Shown: one piece after another, positions 46,977 through 56,139 of the stretch
How the letters are laid out: each line of letters starts with the position of its first letter
Numbering within the stretch: the first letter of the stretch is position 1
NCBI RefSeq assembly: GCF_016863295.1
Contig: NZ_BOOP01000015.1
Span: forward strand, 1-64,000
Length of the DNA: 64,000 bases
From: Planotetraspora phitsanulokensis
GTDB lineage: Bacteria; Actinomycetota; Actinomycetes; Streptosporangiales; Streptosporangiaceae
Reading direction: 5' to 3'
Notes under the pieces: model-generated
Databases searched by the model: none
Seen by the model: only the letters and a program-made list of their open reading frames with translations
Told to the model about the DNA's origin: nothing
Program-made: the position numbers and the translations under genes

Positions 46977-48011
46977 ATGTCCCACCACCTCGATTCACCG
47001 ATCGCCCGCCAGGACCCGCGCCTGGACATCACCGACCTTTACGTCTTCCGGGGAGAGCGCGGCACCGTTTTCGTGACGAACCACAGCCACTCGCTCGCCG
47101 GTGACCACGTCCTCCGGGGCCTGCATCCGGAGGGCACATACGAGTTCAAGATCGACCTGAACGGCGATGCCGTCGAGGACCTGGCCTACCGCTTCACCTT
47201 CGGCGACCGCGACGAGCGGGGAACCCAGGCGTACCAGGTGCGCCGCCTGGCCGGCCCCGAGGCGCGCGAGGCCTCCGCCGCAGGAACGTTGATCGCGCAG
47301 GGCCGTACCGGCGAGACCGTGGAGTTCGACGGCGGTGGTCGGGCATGGGTCGGCGAGGCCGGCGACCCGTTCTGGATCGAGCCGGACGTCCTGCACGCGG
47401 TCGGCAAGGCGTTCCAGGAAGGCACCACGATCGATCTCTCCGGCTGGAACCCCGCGGAGGCGAAGAACGCGTTCGCCGGGCACACGGTCTACTCCATCGT
47501 GCTGGAGATCGCCGACGAGGAACTGCTGCCGGCGGCCGGCAGTGACCGCACGGTAGGGGTATGGGGCCTGGCCTCCCTCGCCACCGACGCGGGCGGCCGG
47601 CGGCCGATCAACCGGGCCGGCCTGCCCATGATCCATCCGCTGTTCACCCAGCTCAACGAGGACCTCGGCGACAAGCTGAACACCAACCGGCCGGCCGAGG
47701 ACATGGAGATCCACGGCGACACGGTCACCACCATGGTGGCCGGCGTGGTGCGGGCGTACGGCACCGCCGAGGATCCGGAGGCCTACGCGTGGGCCGTCGT
47801 CAGCAAGATCTTCCCCAATGTGCTGCCCTACACCATCGGCACCTCCGCCTTCTTCGGGTTCGCCGGATGGAACGGCCGCTCGCTCACCGACAACGCACCG
47901 GACGTCATGTTCTCCTTCGCCGGCGACACCCCGGTCACCATCGGCATCACCGGGCGGTCGGTCACGGCCGAGCCGACGCGGACCTTCCCCTACGTGCCGC
48001 CGACGCCCTGA
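46977..48011 (+). CDS. DUF4331 family protein
   Basis: The 344-residue protein starts MSHHLDSPIARQDPRLDITD, the DUF4331 opening, with a likely metal-binding head (HHLDSP, DPRLDITDLYVF), then FVTNHSHSLAGDH, YEFKIDLNGDAVEDLAYRF and PLFTQLNEDLGDKLNTNRP. AAGGAGCGAC precedes the ATG. Some relatives are secreted, but no signal peptide is seen here. The function is not established. A likely target of the divergent LysR regulator. Confidence 0.88.
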   Translation: MSHHLDSPIARQDPRLDITDLYVFRGERGTVFVTNHSHSLAGDHVLRGLHPEGTYEFKIDLNGDAVEDLAYRFTFGDRDERGTQAYQVRRLAGPEAREASAAGTLIAQGRTGETVEFDGGGRAWVGEAGDPFWIEPDVLHAVGKAFQEGTTIDLSGWNPAEAKNAFAGHTVYSIVLEIADEELLPAAGSDRTVGVWGLASLATDAGGRRPINRAGLPMIHPLFTQLNEDLGDKLNTNRPAEDMEIHGDTVTTMVAGVVRAYGTAEDPEAYAWAVVSKIFPNVLPYTIGTSAFFGFAGWNGRSLTDNAPDVMFSFAGDTPVTIGITGRSVTAEPTRTFPYVPPTP

Positions 48012-48170
48012 CTCGGCGGGGCGAGCACGATCAGTACGGAGCCCGGCCGTCACGCGAGGGGCGCGGCCGGGATCTGGACTGAGGAACGCCCGCAGCGAGG
48101 AACGAGCGAGGACGTGACGAGGGAAGACCCGGCCTCAAAGGCGCCCCGAGCACGCGCGAGCGGAGCGAGC

Positions 48171-48225
48171 GCAATCAAACACAGCCCCGAGCCCGCCTCG
48201 CCGGAGGCGAGGCAATCAGACACAG
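48171..48225. repeat. Paired short repeat GCAATCARACACAG with hairpin
   Basis: GCAATCAAACACAG (48171-48184) and GCAATCAGACACAG (48212-48225) are direct copies 41 bases apart. Between them GCCTCGCC-GGA-GGCGAGGC (48195-48213) forms a perfect 8-bp hairpin. GAGCGGAGCGAGCGC lies just upstream. No gene is seen in 48012-48234. Confidence 0.6.
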
Positions 48226-48234
48226 GCAAGGCGG

Positions 48235-48825
48235 TCAGACGCTAAAGTCGCCCGCCGCCACTCGGAGCGTCTTCAGCAGGTCGAACATGTCCCCCAGGTC
48301 GTCGTCGCCGTACATGCCCATGCCGAACCCGGCCTCCATGAGGTCGGCGGTGGCCCGGGTCACCGCGTCGCGGCCCGCGTCGGTGATGTGGGCGAGGACG
48401 CCGCGGCCGTCCTTGGGGTTGCGCATCCGCTTGACGAGGCCGGCCTTCTCCAGTCGGTCGACGGTGTTCGTCACGCTGGTCGGGTGGACCATGAGACGCT
48501 CGCCGATCTTGGACAGGGGCAGGGCGCCCGCGCGGCTGAACGTCAGCAACACCAGCGCCTCGTAGCGGGCGAAGGTCAGGTCGTACGGCTTCAGCAGCGT
48601 GTCCAGCTGCGCCAGCAGGATCTGGTGGGCTCGCATGATCGACGTCACGGCGGCCATGGCGGACGACGGGCCGAACTTCTCGCGCCAGGTCTCCGCGGCA
48701 CGCTCGATCGGGTCGAACGGCAGGTTGAGCGGCCGGGAGCCGCTGACCGGGAGCTGGCTTGAACTGGGCGGAAGGGACACAGCGATATACGGTATCGCGA
48801 CGGCTTTCGTGATCGACCCGCGCAC
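48235..48825 (-). CDS. MarR family regulator
   Basis: The 196-residue regulator has the winged helix-turn-helix core: LTFARYEALVLLTFSRAGAL, PLSKIGERLMVHPTSVTNTV, DRLEKAGLVKRMRNPKDGRG. A 35-residue N-terminal part rich in Pro/Ser precedes the domain. No ribosome site precedes GTG 48825, so the message may be leaderless or the real start later. Single gene. Confidence 0.88.
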   Translation of the reverse strand: MRGSITKAVAIPYIAVSLPPSSSQLPVSGSRPLNLPFDPIERAAETWREKFGPSSAMAAVTSIMRAHQILLAQLDTLLKPYDLTFARYEALVLLTFSRAGALPLSKIGERLMVHPTSVTNTVDRLEKAGLVKRMRNPKDGRGVLAHITDAGRDAVTRATADLMEAGFGMGMYGDDDLGDMFDLLKTLRVAAGDFSV

Positions 48826-48880
48826 GTAGCGTAACTGAATTCATTCCTTGACCCCAGAACTCCCTCCCTCAGGGTCACGC

Positions 48881-48990
48881 TCCGTTATGGTTGCCACGTC
48901 AAAAGGTGAGGCGGCGGCAAACCCGGTGGCCCGGGGAGCCCGGTCTGCTAGCGCGGACTGTGGCGAGGCCGATGGAAGACCAGTGCCGGG
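48881..48990 (+). promoter_or_regulatory. Possible structured RNA leader, weakly cobalamin-riboswitch-like
   Basis: The segment reads GGTTGCC ... GGCGGCAAACCCGGTG, then GCGGACTGTG, then GAGGCCGATGGAAGACC AGTGCC. These blocks resemble, in order, GGGAACCCGGTG, CNACTGT and the B12 box (GAGCCAGGAGACCTGCC) of the cobalamin riboswitch, and TTGCC/GGCAA can pair. Spacing in the middle is shorter than standard. It lies 130-230 bases before the gene at 49117, which has no known B12 link. The region is GC-rich, so chance similarity is possible. Confidence 0.35.
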
Positions 48991-49116
48991 GGGAACGGCG
49001 CGGTCCCACGCCCCGCTCACACAGGCACGGGGGGTGCTTGATGGGCAGCATGCCTGTCCCGGCGCGTAGCGCGCGCCGTATATCGACAGAAGCGTGGCCA
49101 GGGGCCGCGCTGGGCC

Positions 49117-50937
49117 GTGGGTAACCACAGGGGCGTTTCACGCGAGGAGCTCAAGCACGGCACGGTCGTCACGGTGACCGTGTTGCTGGCGCTCGGGCTC
49201 GTCGTCGCGTGGAGCGCCCTGATACCCGGTTTCATGAGCTGGGACGACATCGTGATGGCGGTCATCGGCTCGCTCCGGCTGACCGGCCCGGTGGCCGCGG
49301 CGTTCGCGGCGTGGGTGGCGGTGCGCAAGCATCGCGGCAGCAGCGGCAAGGCCGTCACTCCGTGGCGGGCGGTGAAGGCCCCGCTCGCGATCCTCGTGGT
49401 CGTGACCGGCTCGTTCGGCACCACCGTCCTGGTGCTCGGGCTGCGTGCCGGCCTGGGCGAGCAACCTGGACGGCTGGTGCCCAGCGGCCTGGCCATGTGC
49501 GTCGCCTCGCTGGCCCTCTACGTGGTGGTGGGCTGGATCGTCGGCTGGCTGCTCCCCCTCATCGCCACACCGGCGATCGCCGGTCTCGGCACCTATGTGC
49601 TGTTCACCTGGCTGGCCGGCAACTTCACCTGGGCGGACAGGCTCGCTCCCTCGACGCGGGAGCCGTACGACCTCTTCGAGGGGATGAGCACGACCGCGTT
49701 CACCGACCAGACGTTGTGGCTGCTCGGCCTGAGCGCCGCGCTCCTGCTCGGGTGGGTGGCGCTCGTCACCGGGCGGATGCTCGCGCTCGCCGCCGCCGTG
49801 ATCGCCGTCATGGCCGCGGGGACGGGTGCCGCCCGGCTGGTCACCGAGCCCCAGACCGTTGCCGCGAGCGAGCGGCTCGTCTACAGCTGCCAGGAGTGGC
49901 CGATCACGGTGTGCGTGCATCCCGCGATGCGCGCCGGCCTCACCGAGCTGGTGAGCACGTTCACGACGATCGCCGCCAGGCTGACGGGGACTCCTGCCGC
50001 GTTCAACCGGGTCGAGCAGCACTCCCCCGACGACGGCGACCAGCCATACCCCGGGGTGGCCTTCATCCACGTCGACGACCTGAACGACGGGTACGCCGAC
50101 CGCGCGGCGGCCGAGTTCCTCGACCGGCTGGCCAAGCCGTGCCCCGCGACGGTCACCGCGGGCTACCGGGCGATCGTGATCTCGTGGCTCCGCAACGAGC
50201 CGCTGCCGGCGGGCCCGCTGCCCGAGCATCGGTACGCCGCGGTGTGGTTCTCCGAGCTCACCGAGACCCAGCGGCGCGACTGGCTGCGCATGTTCTATTC
50301 GGACTTCGTCTCGTGCGGGCTGCAGAGCAGGCATTTCGGCGGCGGCGCGAGGCAGGCGGACCCGAACATGACCGGGTATCCCGTCCACGACGACGCCCAC
50401 TTCGCGCCCGTGTACCCCGTGGCCCCCAGCCCCGGCGGCTACCCTTCCGCGGCCCCCGTTGTGCCCACGCCGTCCGGGCCGGCCGGGCAGGTCCCCGGCG
50501 GCGTCCCTGCTCCAGGCGGGGTCCCCGGAACGGGCTCTGGAACGGGTTCGGGAACGACGCCCGGGCCGGTCCCGGGATCCGGCGGCGGGACAGGGCAGAC
50601 CACGGGGCCGGACGGCGGTACGGGCTCGGGGACCGACGGCGGCGCCTCTCCCGCACCGGGGTCCTCCCCCGCCCCCGGGACCATTCCCGACACTCCCGGC
50701 AGCCCCAGCCCCGAGCAGGACCCGCCGCGGCGTGACGGAGGCGAGACCACAGGCCCCCGGCCCGGTGAGGACCCCGGTCCGGACGGGGCCGGCCGGGATG
50801 GGAGCCAGGACTCGCGCCGCGGCACCGACTTCCGCCCGGGCCAGGAGCGCCTCCCGGGTGACCGCACCGCGCTGTCCCCTGTGGGCGCCTCGGACGGCTT
50901 TCGCGGGCACCGCCGTCACCACGATTTCGAGTGGTGA
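49117..50937 (+). CDS. Multi-pass membrane protein with Pro/Gly/Thr-rich C-terminus, unknown
   Basis: The 606-residue protein has six or so hydrophobic helices in the first 250 residues, then an extracytoplasmic-type domain (ASERLVYSCQEWPITVCVHP ... RLTGTPAAFNRVEQ, with YSC and TVC cysteines), then about 190 residues rich in Pro, Gly, Ser and Thr (GTGSGTGSGTTPGPVPGSGG). The cysteine-containing part resembles DUF7224-like regions found beside ABC-2 systems, by recollection only. GTG 49117 has no clear site; a later start is possible. No function can be assigned. Confidence 0.65.
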   Translation: MGNHRGVSREELKHGTVVTVTVLLALGLVVAWSALIPGFMSWDDIVMAVIGSLRLTGPVAAAFAAWVAVRKHRGSSGKAVTPWRAVKAPLAILVVVTGSFGTTVLVLGLRAGLGEQPGRLVPSGLAMCVASLALYVVVGWIVGWLLPLIATPAIAGLGTYVLFTWLAGNFTWADRLAPSTREPYDLFEGMSTTAFTDQTLWLLGLSAALLLGWVALVTGRMLALAAAVIAVMAAGTGAARLVTEPQTVAASERLVYSCQEWPITVCVHPAMRAGLTELVSTFTTIAARLTGTPAAFNRVEQHSPDDGDQPYPGVAFIHVDDLNDGYADRAAAEFLDRLAKPCPATVTAGYRAIVISWLRNEPLPAGPLPEHRYAAVWFSELTETQRRDWLRMFYSDFVSCGLQSRHFGGGARQADPNMTGYPVHDDAHFAPVYPVAPSPGGYPSAAPVVPTPSGPAGQVPGGVPAPGGVPGTGSGTGSGTTPGPVPGSGGGTGQTTGPDGGTGSGTDGGASPAPGSSPAPGTIPDTPGSPSPEQDPPRRDGGETTGPRPGEDPGPDGAGRDGSQDSRRGTDFRPGQERLPGDRTALSPVGASDGFRGHRRHHDFEW

Positions 50938-51023
50938 ATCGGTCGTGTCATCCGGTTCCCCGGCGGCCCAGGCGAAGATCGCGTGGATGTGAGATCGGGA
51001 GAATAAGGGGAAGATGTCCTCCC

Positions 51024-51713
51024 GTGGACCGTCAGACCCGACCCCTCCCCACGCCGGACACCGACGAACCCGTCCCCCGGCGCCCACGCAGAGGCTGGCG
51101 ACTGCTCGCCGGCCTCCTCTTCGTCATCCTCCTGGTCGTCGTGGGCGCACGCCTGACCTGGTCGTGGCTGAACCCGCTCGGGGAGGAGACCATCGACCGC
51201 AGCAGCCCGGTGCTGCTGAAGTCGATCCAAAACCTCAGCCGATACGAGGCTGCCACGGGCAACTTCCAGGTCATCGTGGATCTTGAGAAGGACGCCAACT
51301 TCCTGCCCGACGCCATCAAGGGCACCAGGACGCTGTTCGTGGGCGTCGGCAACGTGGACGCCTACGTCGACTTCTCCAGACTCTCCAAGGACGCCATCAC
51401 CGTCTCGCCCGACGGCAAGATCGTGACGGTACGGCTGCCGCACGCGCAGTTGGAGAAACCGAATCTGGACAACCGGAAGTCCTATGTCTTCGCCCAGCAA
51501 CGCGGCCTGTTCGACCGGGTGTCGGACTTCCTGTCCTCCTCACCGGGGAACCAGCAGGAGCTGTACATGCTGGCCGAGCAGAAGATCGCCGACACCGCGG
51601 CCTCGAGCGATCTGCGCAACCGGGCCGACCAGAACACCAAGGCGACGCTGGAGGGCATGCTGAAGGCCCTCGGCTTCACGACCGTGGTCATCGAGTACAG
51701 CGGCGAACCGTGA
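51024..51713 (+). CDS. DUF4230 membrane-anchored protein
   Basis: The 229-residue protein has a basic, Pro-rich cytoplasmic head, one helix (GWRLLAGLLFVILLVVVGARL, about 24-43) and an extracytoplasmic domain with LLKSIQNLSRYEAATGNFQV, TLFVGVGNVDAYVDFSRL and VRLPHAQLEKPNLD, the DUF4230 pattern. Start GTG 51024 lies about 10 bases after AGGGGAAG. Family function unknown. Confidence 0.88.
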   Translation: MDRQTRPLPTPDTDEPVPRRPRRGWRLLAGLLFVILLVVVGARLTWSWLNPLGEETIDRSSPVLLKSIQNLSRYEAATGNFQVIVDLEKDANFLPDAIKGTRTLFVGVGNVDAYVDFSRLSKDAITVSPDGKIVTVRLPHAQLEKPNLDNRKSYVFAQQRGLFDRVSDFLSSSPGNQQELYMLAEQKIADTAASSDLRNRADQNTKATLEGMLKALGFTTVVIEYSGEP

Positions 51714-51806
51714 ACCCCCTGAGGCCCGCGGGCTCCGCTCCGCCGGCCGGGGAGGGCTCGCGTACGGCCCCCGACGAGGCGCGGGCCGTACGCGACCTGA
51801 ACGGGG

Positions 51807-52766
51807 TCAGCCGAGCGCGGCGATGAGGTCGTCCGCGGCCGAGTAGGGGTCGACGGCGCCCTCGAGCAGGCGCTCGGCGAGCCCCTCGAGCCGGTCCACG
51901 TGCGGATCGGCGAGCCGCGACCTTATCTGCGCGAGCGCGATGGCCTCGATCTCGTCTCTGGCGCGGGCCAGCCTCCGGCGGCGGAACTCTCCCGACTCCT
52001 CCAGGTGGGCGGCGTGCTTGTCGAGGGCGGCGAGCAACTCCTCGGCGCCCTCGCCCTTCGCCGCCACCGTGGGCACGATCGGCGGCCGCCACGGCGCGGT
52101 CGCGAGCGCGACCATGTTCCGCAGGTCGCGCACGGTCGCCTGGAGGCCGTCGCGGTCGGCCTTGTTGACGACGAACACGTCGGCGATCTCGAGGATCCCC
52201 GCCTTCGCCGCCTGGATGCCGTCGCCCATCCCCGGAGCCAGCAGCACGAGCGTCGTGTCGGCCAGGCGGGCGACGTCGACCTCGGCCTGGCCGACTCCCA
52301 CGGTCTCGACGAGGATGACGTCGCACCCGGCCGCGTCGAGGACGCGCAGCGCCTGCGGCGTCGCCCACGCCAGCCCGCCGAGGTGCCCTCTGCTGGCCAT
52401 GCTGCGGATGAACACGTCGGGGTCGGTCGCGTGGTCCTGCATCCGCACGCGGTCGCCGAGCAGCGCGCCGCCGGTGAACGGGCTCGAGGGGTCCACGGCG
52501 AGCACGCCGACCCGGCTGCCACGGGCGCGGAAGGCCCGGATGAGCATGCCCGTCGTCGTCGACTTCCCGACGCCGGGCGCGCCCGTCAGGCCGATCACCC
52601 TCGCGCTGTACGGCTTGCGCGTCCCCGTCGCGAGCTCGGCCATGACCTCGCGGAGCGTCGCCGCGCGCTCGGGGGCGGTCACGGCGTTCTCGACCAGGGA
52701 GAGCAGTCGGGCCACCGCGCGCGGCCGGCCGCGTCGCGCGTCGGCGGCGAGCTCGCGGACGTCCAC
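51807..52766 (-). CDS. meaB: MeaB-type G protein chaperone of acyl-CoA mutases
   Basis: The 319-residue GTPase loads and protects B12-dependent mutases. It has P-loop IGLTGAPGVGKSTTTGMLI, LAVDPSSPFTGGALLGDRVRM, VETVGVGQAEVDVARLAD and VVNKADRDG. GTG 52766 begins 2 bases after the thiolase stop with GGAAG upstream. It may serve the IcmA-type mutase at 42 kb and a methylmalonyl-CoA mutase elsewhere. Confidence 0.95.
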   Translation of the reverse strand: MDVRELAADARRGRPRAVARLLSLVENAVTAPERAATLREVMAELATGTRKPYSARVIGLTGAPGVGKSTTTGMLIRAFRARGSRVGVLAVDPSSPFTGGALLGDRVRMQDHATDPDVFIRSMASRGHLGGLAWATPQALRVLDAAGCDVILVETVGVGQAEVDVARLADTTLVLLAPGMGDGIQAAKAGILEIADVFVVNKADRDGLQATVRDLRNMVALATAPWRPPIVPTVAAKGEGAEELLAALDKHAAHLEESGEFRRRRLARARDEIEAIALAQIRSRLADPHVDRLEGLAERLLEGAVDPYSAADDLIAALG

Positions 52767-52768
52767 GG

Positions 52769-53968
52769 TCAGCTTCCGTCGCGACCGGAGGGGACCCGGA
52801 TGATCAGGGCGTCGCCCTGGCCGCCGCCACCGCACAGGCCCGCGGCGCCCAGACCGCCGCCGCGGCGCTTGAGCTCATGCGCGAGGCTCAGCACGATACG
52901 CGCGCCGGAGGCGCCGATCGGGTGGCCCAGGGCGATGCCGCCGCCGTTGACGTTGACCTTGTCGAGCGGGAGGTCCAGCTCCTTCGCCGACTGGAGCACC
53001 ACCTGGGCGAACGCCTCGTTGATCTCGACCAGGTCGAGGTCGCCCGTCGTCACCCCCTGCTTGCCGAGGGCCTGCTTGATCGCGTTGGCGGGCTGGGACT
53101 GCAGCGAGTTGTCCGGGCCGGCCACGTTCCCGTGCGCGCCGATCTCGGCCAGCCACTCGAGACCCAGTTCCTCCGCCCTGGTCCGGGACATGACCACGAC
53201 GGCCACGGCGCCGTCGGAGATCTGGGAGGCCGACCCCGCGGTGATCGTGCCGTCCTTCGTGAACGCGGGCCGCAGCCGGGACAGGGCCTCCACGGTCGTG
53301 TCGGGGCGGATGCCCTCGTCCGCCGAGAACAGGACCGGCTCTCCCTTGCGCTGCGGCAGGGAGACGGGGACGATCTCGTCGTCGAACAGGCCGTTCTTGG
53401 TCGCCTGGGCGGCGAGCTGATGCGACCGGGCGGAGAACTCGTCCTGCTCCTGCCGGGTCAGGCCGAGCCGCGCGTTGTGGTGCTCGGTCGACTCGCCCAT
53501 CGCCACCTGGTCGAACGCGTCGGTCAACCCGTCGAGCGCCATCGAGTCGACCACGCCGGAGTTGCCGTACTTCACGCCCTTGCGCAGGCCCGGCAGCAGG
53601 TGGGGCGCGTTGGTCATCGACTCCATGCCGCCGGCGACGACGATGTCGAACTCCCCCGCCCTGATGAGCTGGTCGGCCAGGGCGATGGCGTCCATGCCCG
53701 ACAGGCACACCTTGTTGATGGTGAGCGAGGGGACCGTCATGGGTATGCCCGCCTTCACGGCGGCCTGCCGTGACGGAATCTGACCGGCCCCGGCCTGGAG
53801 AACCTGGCCCATGATCACGTACTGCACCTGGTCGGGAGCCACCCCCGCACGCGACAGGGCGGCTTCGATGGCGATGCCGCCGAGGTCGGCGGCGGAAAGG
53901 TCGGCGAGCGAGCCCAGGAGCCTTCCGATGGGCGTGCGAGCTCCGGCGACGATGACGGAACCAGACAT
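52769..53968 (-). CDS. Acetyl-CoA C-acetyltransferase
   Basis: The 399-residue thiolase has the nucleophilic Cys in [16 protein letters not shown] (about residue 89), His in [15 protein letters not shown] and the second Cys in [17 protein letters not shown] lies 8 bases before ATG 53968. It condenses or cleaves acetoacetyl-CoA. The run thiolase-meaB, divergent from methylmalonyl-CoA epimerase, is conserved in filamentous actinomycetes. Confidence 0.95.
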   Translation of the reverse strand: MSGSVIVAGARTPIGRLLGSLADLSAADLGGIAIEAALSRAGVAPDQVQYVIMGQVLQAGAGQIPSRQAAVKAGIPMTVPSLTINKVCLSGMDAIALADQLIRAGEFDIVVAGGMESMTNAPHLLPGLRKGVKYGNSGVVDSMALDGLTDAFDQVAMGESTEHHNARLGLTRQEQDEFSARSHQLAAQATKNGLFDDEIVPVSLPQRKGEPVLFSADEGIRPDTTVEALSRLRPAFTKDGTITAGSASQISDGAVAVVVMSRTRAEELGLEWLAEIGAHGNVAGPDNSLQSQPANAIKQALGKQGVTTGDLDLVEINEAFAQVVLQSAKELDLPLDKVNVNGGGIALGHPIGASGARIVLSLAHELKRRGGGLGAAGLCGGGGQGDALIIRVPSGRDGS

Positions 53969-54078
53969 TCGAGGGGCCTCCATCACGAGATCAGGGCGAC
54001 GGTGCCACCATACCCAGCAGGCACCGGTCGACCGCGAGAGCGCCCGCCGTCGAACGACACACGAAACGGAGTCCCGAA

Positions 54079-54501
54079 ATGCTGCTCAGGATCGATCATG
54101 TGGGAATCGCCTGCCACAATCTGAACGAGAAGATCGAATTCTACGAGTCGGTGTTCGGCCTGACCGTCGTGAGCCGGGAGATCAACGAAGAGCAGGGCGT
54201 TCGCGAGGCCATGCTGCACGTGGCGGACGGCGATCAGGGCGCGTCCTATGTGCAACTGCTGGAGCCGCTCCACCCCGACACCGCGGTCGGCAAGTTCCTG
54301 GCCAAGCGCGGCGAGGGTGTGCACCATGTGGGATACGGAGTGACGGACATCACCAAAGCCCTCGAGGAAATCTCCGCGAAAGGTGTTCGTTTGGTCGACG
54401 AAAGGCCGCGGCACGGATCGATGGGCGCCTCCATCGCCTTTCTCCATCCGAAAGACATCGGAGGGGTGCTCACCGAACTGGTGGAGACATCCCGGCGTTG
54501 A
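54079..54501 (+). CDS. mce: Methylmalonyl-CoA epimerase
   Basis: The 140-residue VOC-fold enzyme interconverts (R)- and (S)-methylmalonyl-CoA. Metal and catalytic residues fit [11 protein letters not shown] (His), [13 protein letters not shown] (Gln, Glu), [11 protein letters not shown] (His) and VLTELVE (Glu). It is divergent from the thiolase-meaB pair and followed by the coiled-coil gene, as in streptomycetes. Confidence 0.95.
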   Translation: MLLRIDHVGIACHNLNEKIEFYESVFGLTVVSREINEEQGVREAMLHVADGDQGASYVQLLEPLHPDTAVGKFLAKRGEGVHHVGYGVTDITKALEEISAKGVRLVDERPRHGSMGASIAFLHPKDIGGVLTELVETSRR

Positions 54502-54684
54502 TCCAAACGTAAGAAACGTTCATACGTAACAAGTAGCGCAGAAAGTCGGAGAGGGCCGCCAAGGCAGCGGTGTCGGAGTACGCTGGCGTACCACCGGAGG
54601 TGGATGCCCGTGGGCTCCCCGCCTCGGATGTCCGAACCCCCCGTCCGGCCCGTGTAGCCGTCTCGACAACCAGGATCGAGCCTC

Positions 54685-55980
54685 ATGCAGTCCGACATCG
54701 ACGCCCAGCTCAATAATTTCTTCGAAGACGCCCCTTCTCGGGAATTCGACGTGGTGCTCAGGGGCTATGACCGGCACCAGGTCCACGACCACTTGAAGAC
54801 GCTCGACACCGAGCTGCGTCAGGCCAAGGAGCAGGTCACAGGTCTGCAGCGCGACCTGTCCGACTCGCAGCGGCAGTTGCAGGAGCAGGAGCGCCCGACC
54901 TACTCCGGCCTCGGCGCCCGCATCGAGCAGCTGCTGCGCCTGGCGGAGGAGCAGGCCACCGAGCTCGTGCAGGCGGCCAGGTCCGAGGCGAACGAGATCA
55001 AGGCCGCGGCGCGGGTGGACGCGGCCGACCTGCGGGCCGCCGCGGAGAACGAGGCCGCCGAGAAGCGCGCCCTCGCCAACCGCGAGGCCGAGGACATGCG
55101 GGGCAACGCCGAGCGCGACGCCGAGGAGATCCGCTCCACCGCCAAGCGCGAGTCCGACGAGCTGACCTCGACCACCGAGCGTGAGGTCGCCAAGCTGCGC
55201 GCCACCGCCGACCACGAGGTCGCGGAGAAGCGCGCCGACGCCGAGCGCGAGATCGCCAAGCTGCGCACCACGACCGAGCGTGAGGTCGCCCAGCTCCGCG
55301 CGTCCACCAAGCGTGAGCGCGACGAGGTGCTGACCACGGCCAAGCGCCAGGCGGACGAGATGCGCGCCCAGGCTCAGCGCGTCCTCGAGGAGTCCGAGGC
55401 CAAGCGCGCCCAGGACGAGGCCGAGTTCGAGATCCAGCTCGCCGCCCGCCGCGAGGACGCCGAGCGGCAGGAGGCCGAGCGGCACGCCACCGCGCAGGCC
55501 AACACGCAGAAGCTGGTGGCCGAGGCCGAGCAGCGGGCCGCCACCGCCGAGCAGCGGGCCACCAAGGCCACGCAGCAGGCCGACCAGACCCGTCGCGAGG
55601 CGGACACGCACGCCAAGCAGTTGCTGGCGAACGCACGTAAGAACGCCGACCAGCTCGTCGCCGAGGCGAAGTCGAGCGCCGATTCGATCGTCACCGACGC
55701 CAAGAACGAGGCGGAGCGGACGCGCACCTCGATGCAGCGGCAGGTCGACGAGCTCACGCGTCAGCGCGACAGCATCACCAGCCACCTCGCCCAGCTGCGG
55801 CAACTGCTCGGCGGCGCGGCGCTCCCGGGCATGGAGCCCGAGCCCGCTCCGGTCACGGCCGCTCCGCCGAAGCCGGCCCTGTCGGCCGCGCCCCCGGTGA
55901 GCGAGAAGCCGGTCGCGGCGCCCAAGCCGGCCGAGCCCGCCCCCAAGGCGGACGACGACGCCGAATGGTGGCAGGAGTAA
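54685..55980 (+). CDS. DivIVA-like coiled-coil protein, Scy/FilP type
   Basis: The 431-residue protein begins with a DivIVA-like head (REFDVVLRGYDRHQVHDHLK, about 19-38), then about 300 residues of charged Ala/Glu/Lys-rich coiled coil with repeated TTEREVAKLRA, TTEREVAQLRA and AKRxxDE units, and ends in a Pro/Ala tail with EWWQE. In streptomycetes Scy and FilP are encoded next to mce and organise the hyphal tip. Its length is between FilP (about 310) and Scy (about 1330), so it may combine or replace them. Strong terminator downstream. Confidence 0.85.
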   Translation: MQSDIDAQLNNFFEDAPSREFDVVLRGYDRHQVHDHLKTLDTELRQAKEQVTGLQRDLSDSQRQLQEQERPTYSGLGARIEQLLRLAEEQATELVQAARSEANEIKAAARVDAADLRAAAENEAAEKRALANREAEDMRGNAERDAEEIRSTAKRESDELTSTTEREVAKLRATADHEVAEKRADAEREIAKLRTTTEREVAQLRASTKRERDEVLTTAKRQADEMRAQAQRVLEESEAKRAQDEAEFEIQLAARREDAERQEAERHATAQANTQKLVAEAEQRAATAEQRATKATQQADQTRREADTHAKQLLANARKNADQLVAEAKSSADSIVTDAKNEAERTRTSMQRQVDELTRQRDSITSHLAQLRQLLGGAALPGMEPEPAPVTAAPPKPALSAAPPVSEKPVAAPKPAEPAPKADDDAEWWQE

Positions 55981-56016
55981 AGGTCGGCGCTTTCGGGGAG
56001 TTGGCGACGGCTATCC

Positions 56017-56056
56017 GAACGGGGCCCGGCGGGATCGTTCCCGCCGGGCCCTGTTC
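56017..56056 (+). terminator. Terminator after coiled-coil gene
   Basis: GAACGGGGCCCGGCGGGA pairs with TCCCGCCGGGCCCTGTTC (18 bp with one G-U pair) around a TCGT loop, 36 bases past the stop and facing the convergent hydrolase gene. Confidence 0.85.
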
Positions 56057-56139
56057 GTGCCCGCCTCAAATTGAATCGCCTTCAGTGGACGCCCCTCAAT
56101 GAATCGCCCTCGGCGGACCGAATTTCAGCGGACCGACCC

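Noticed and set aside
49138..51087. 649-residue minus-strand frame at 49-51 kb
   Set aside because: Antisense to the membrane protein; Arg/Gly/His-rich shadow without recognisable motif.
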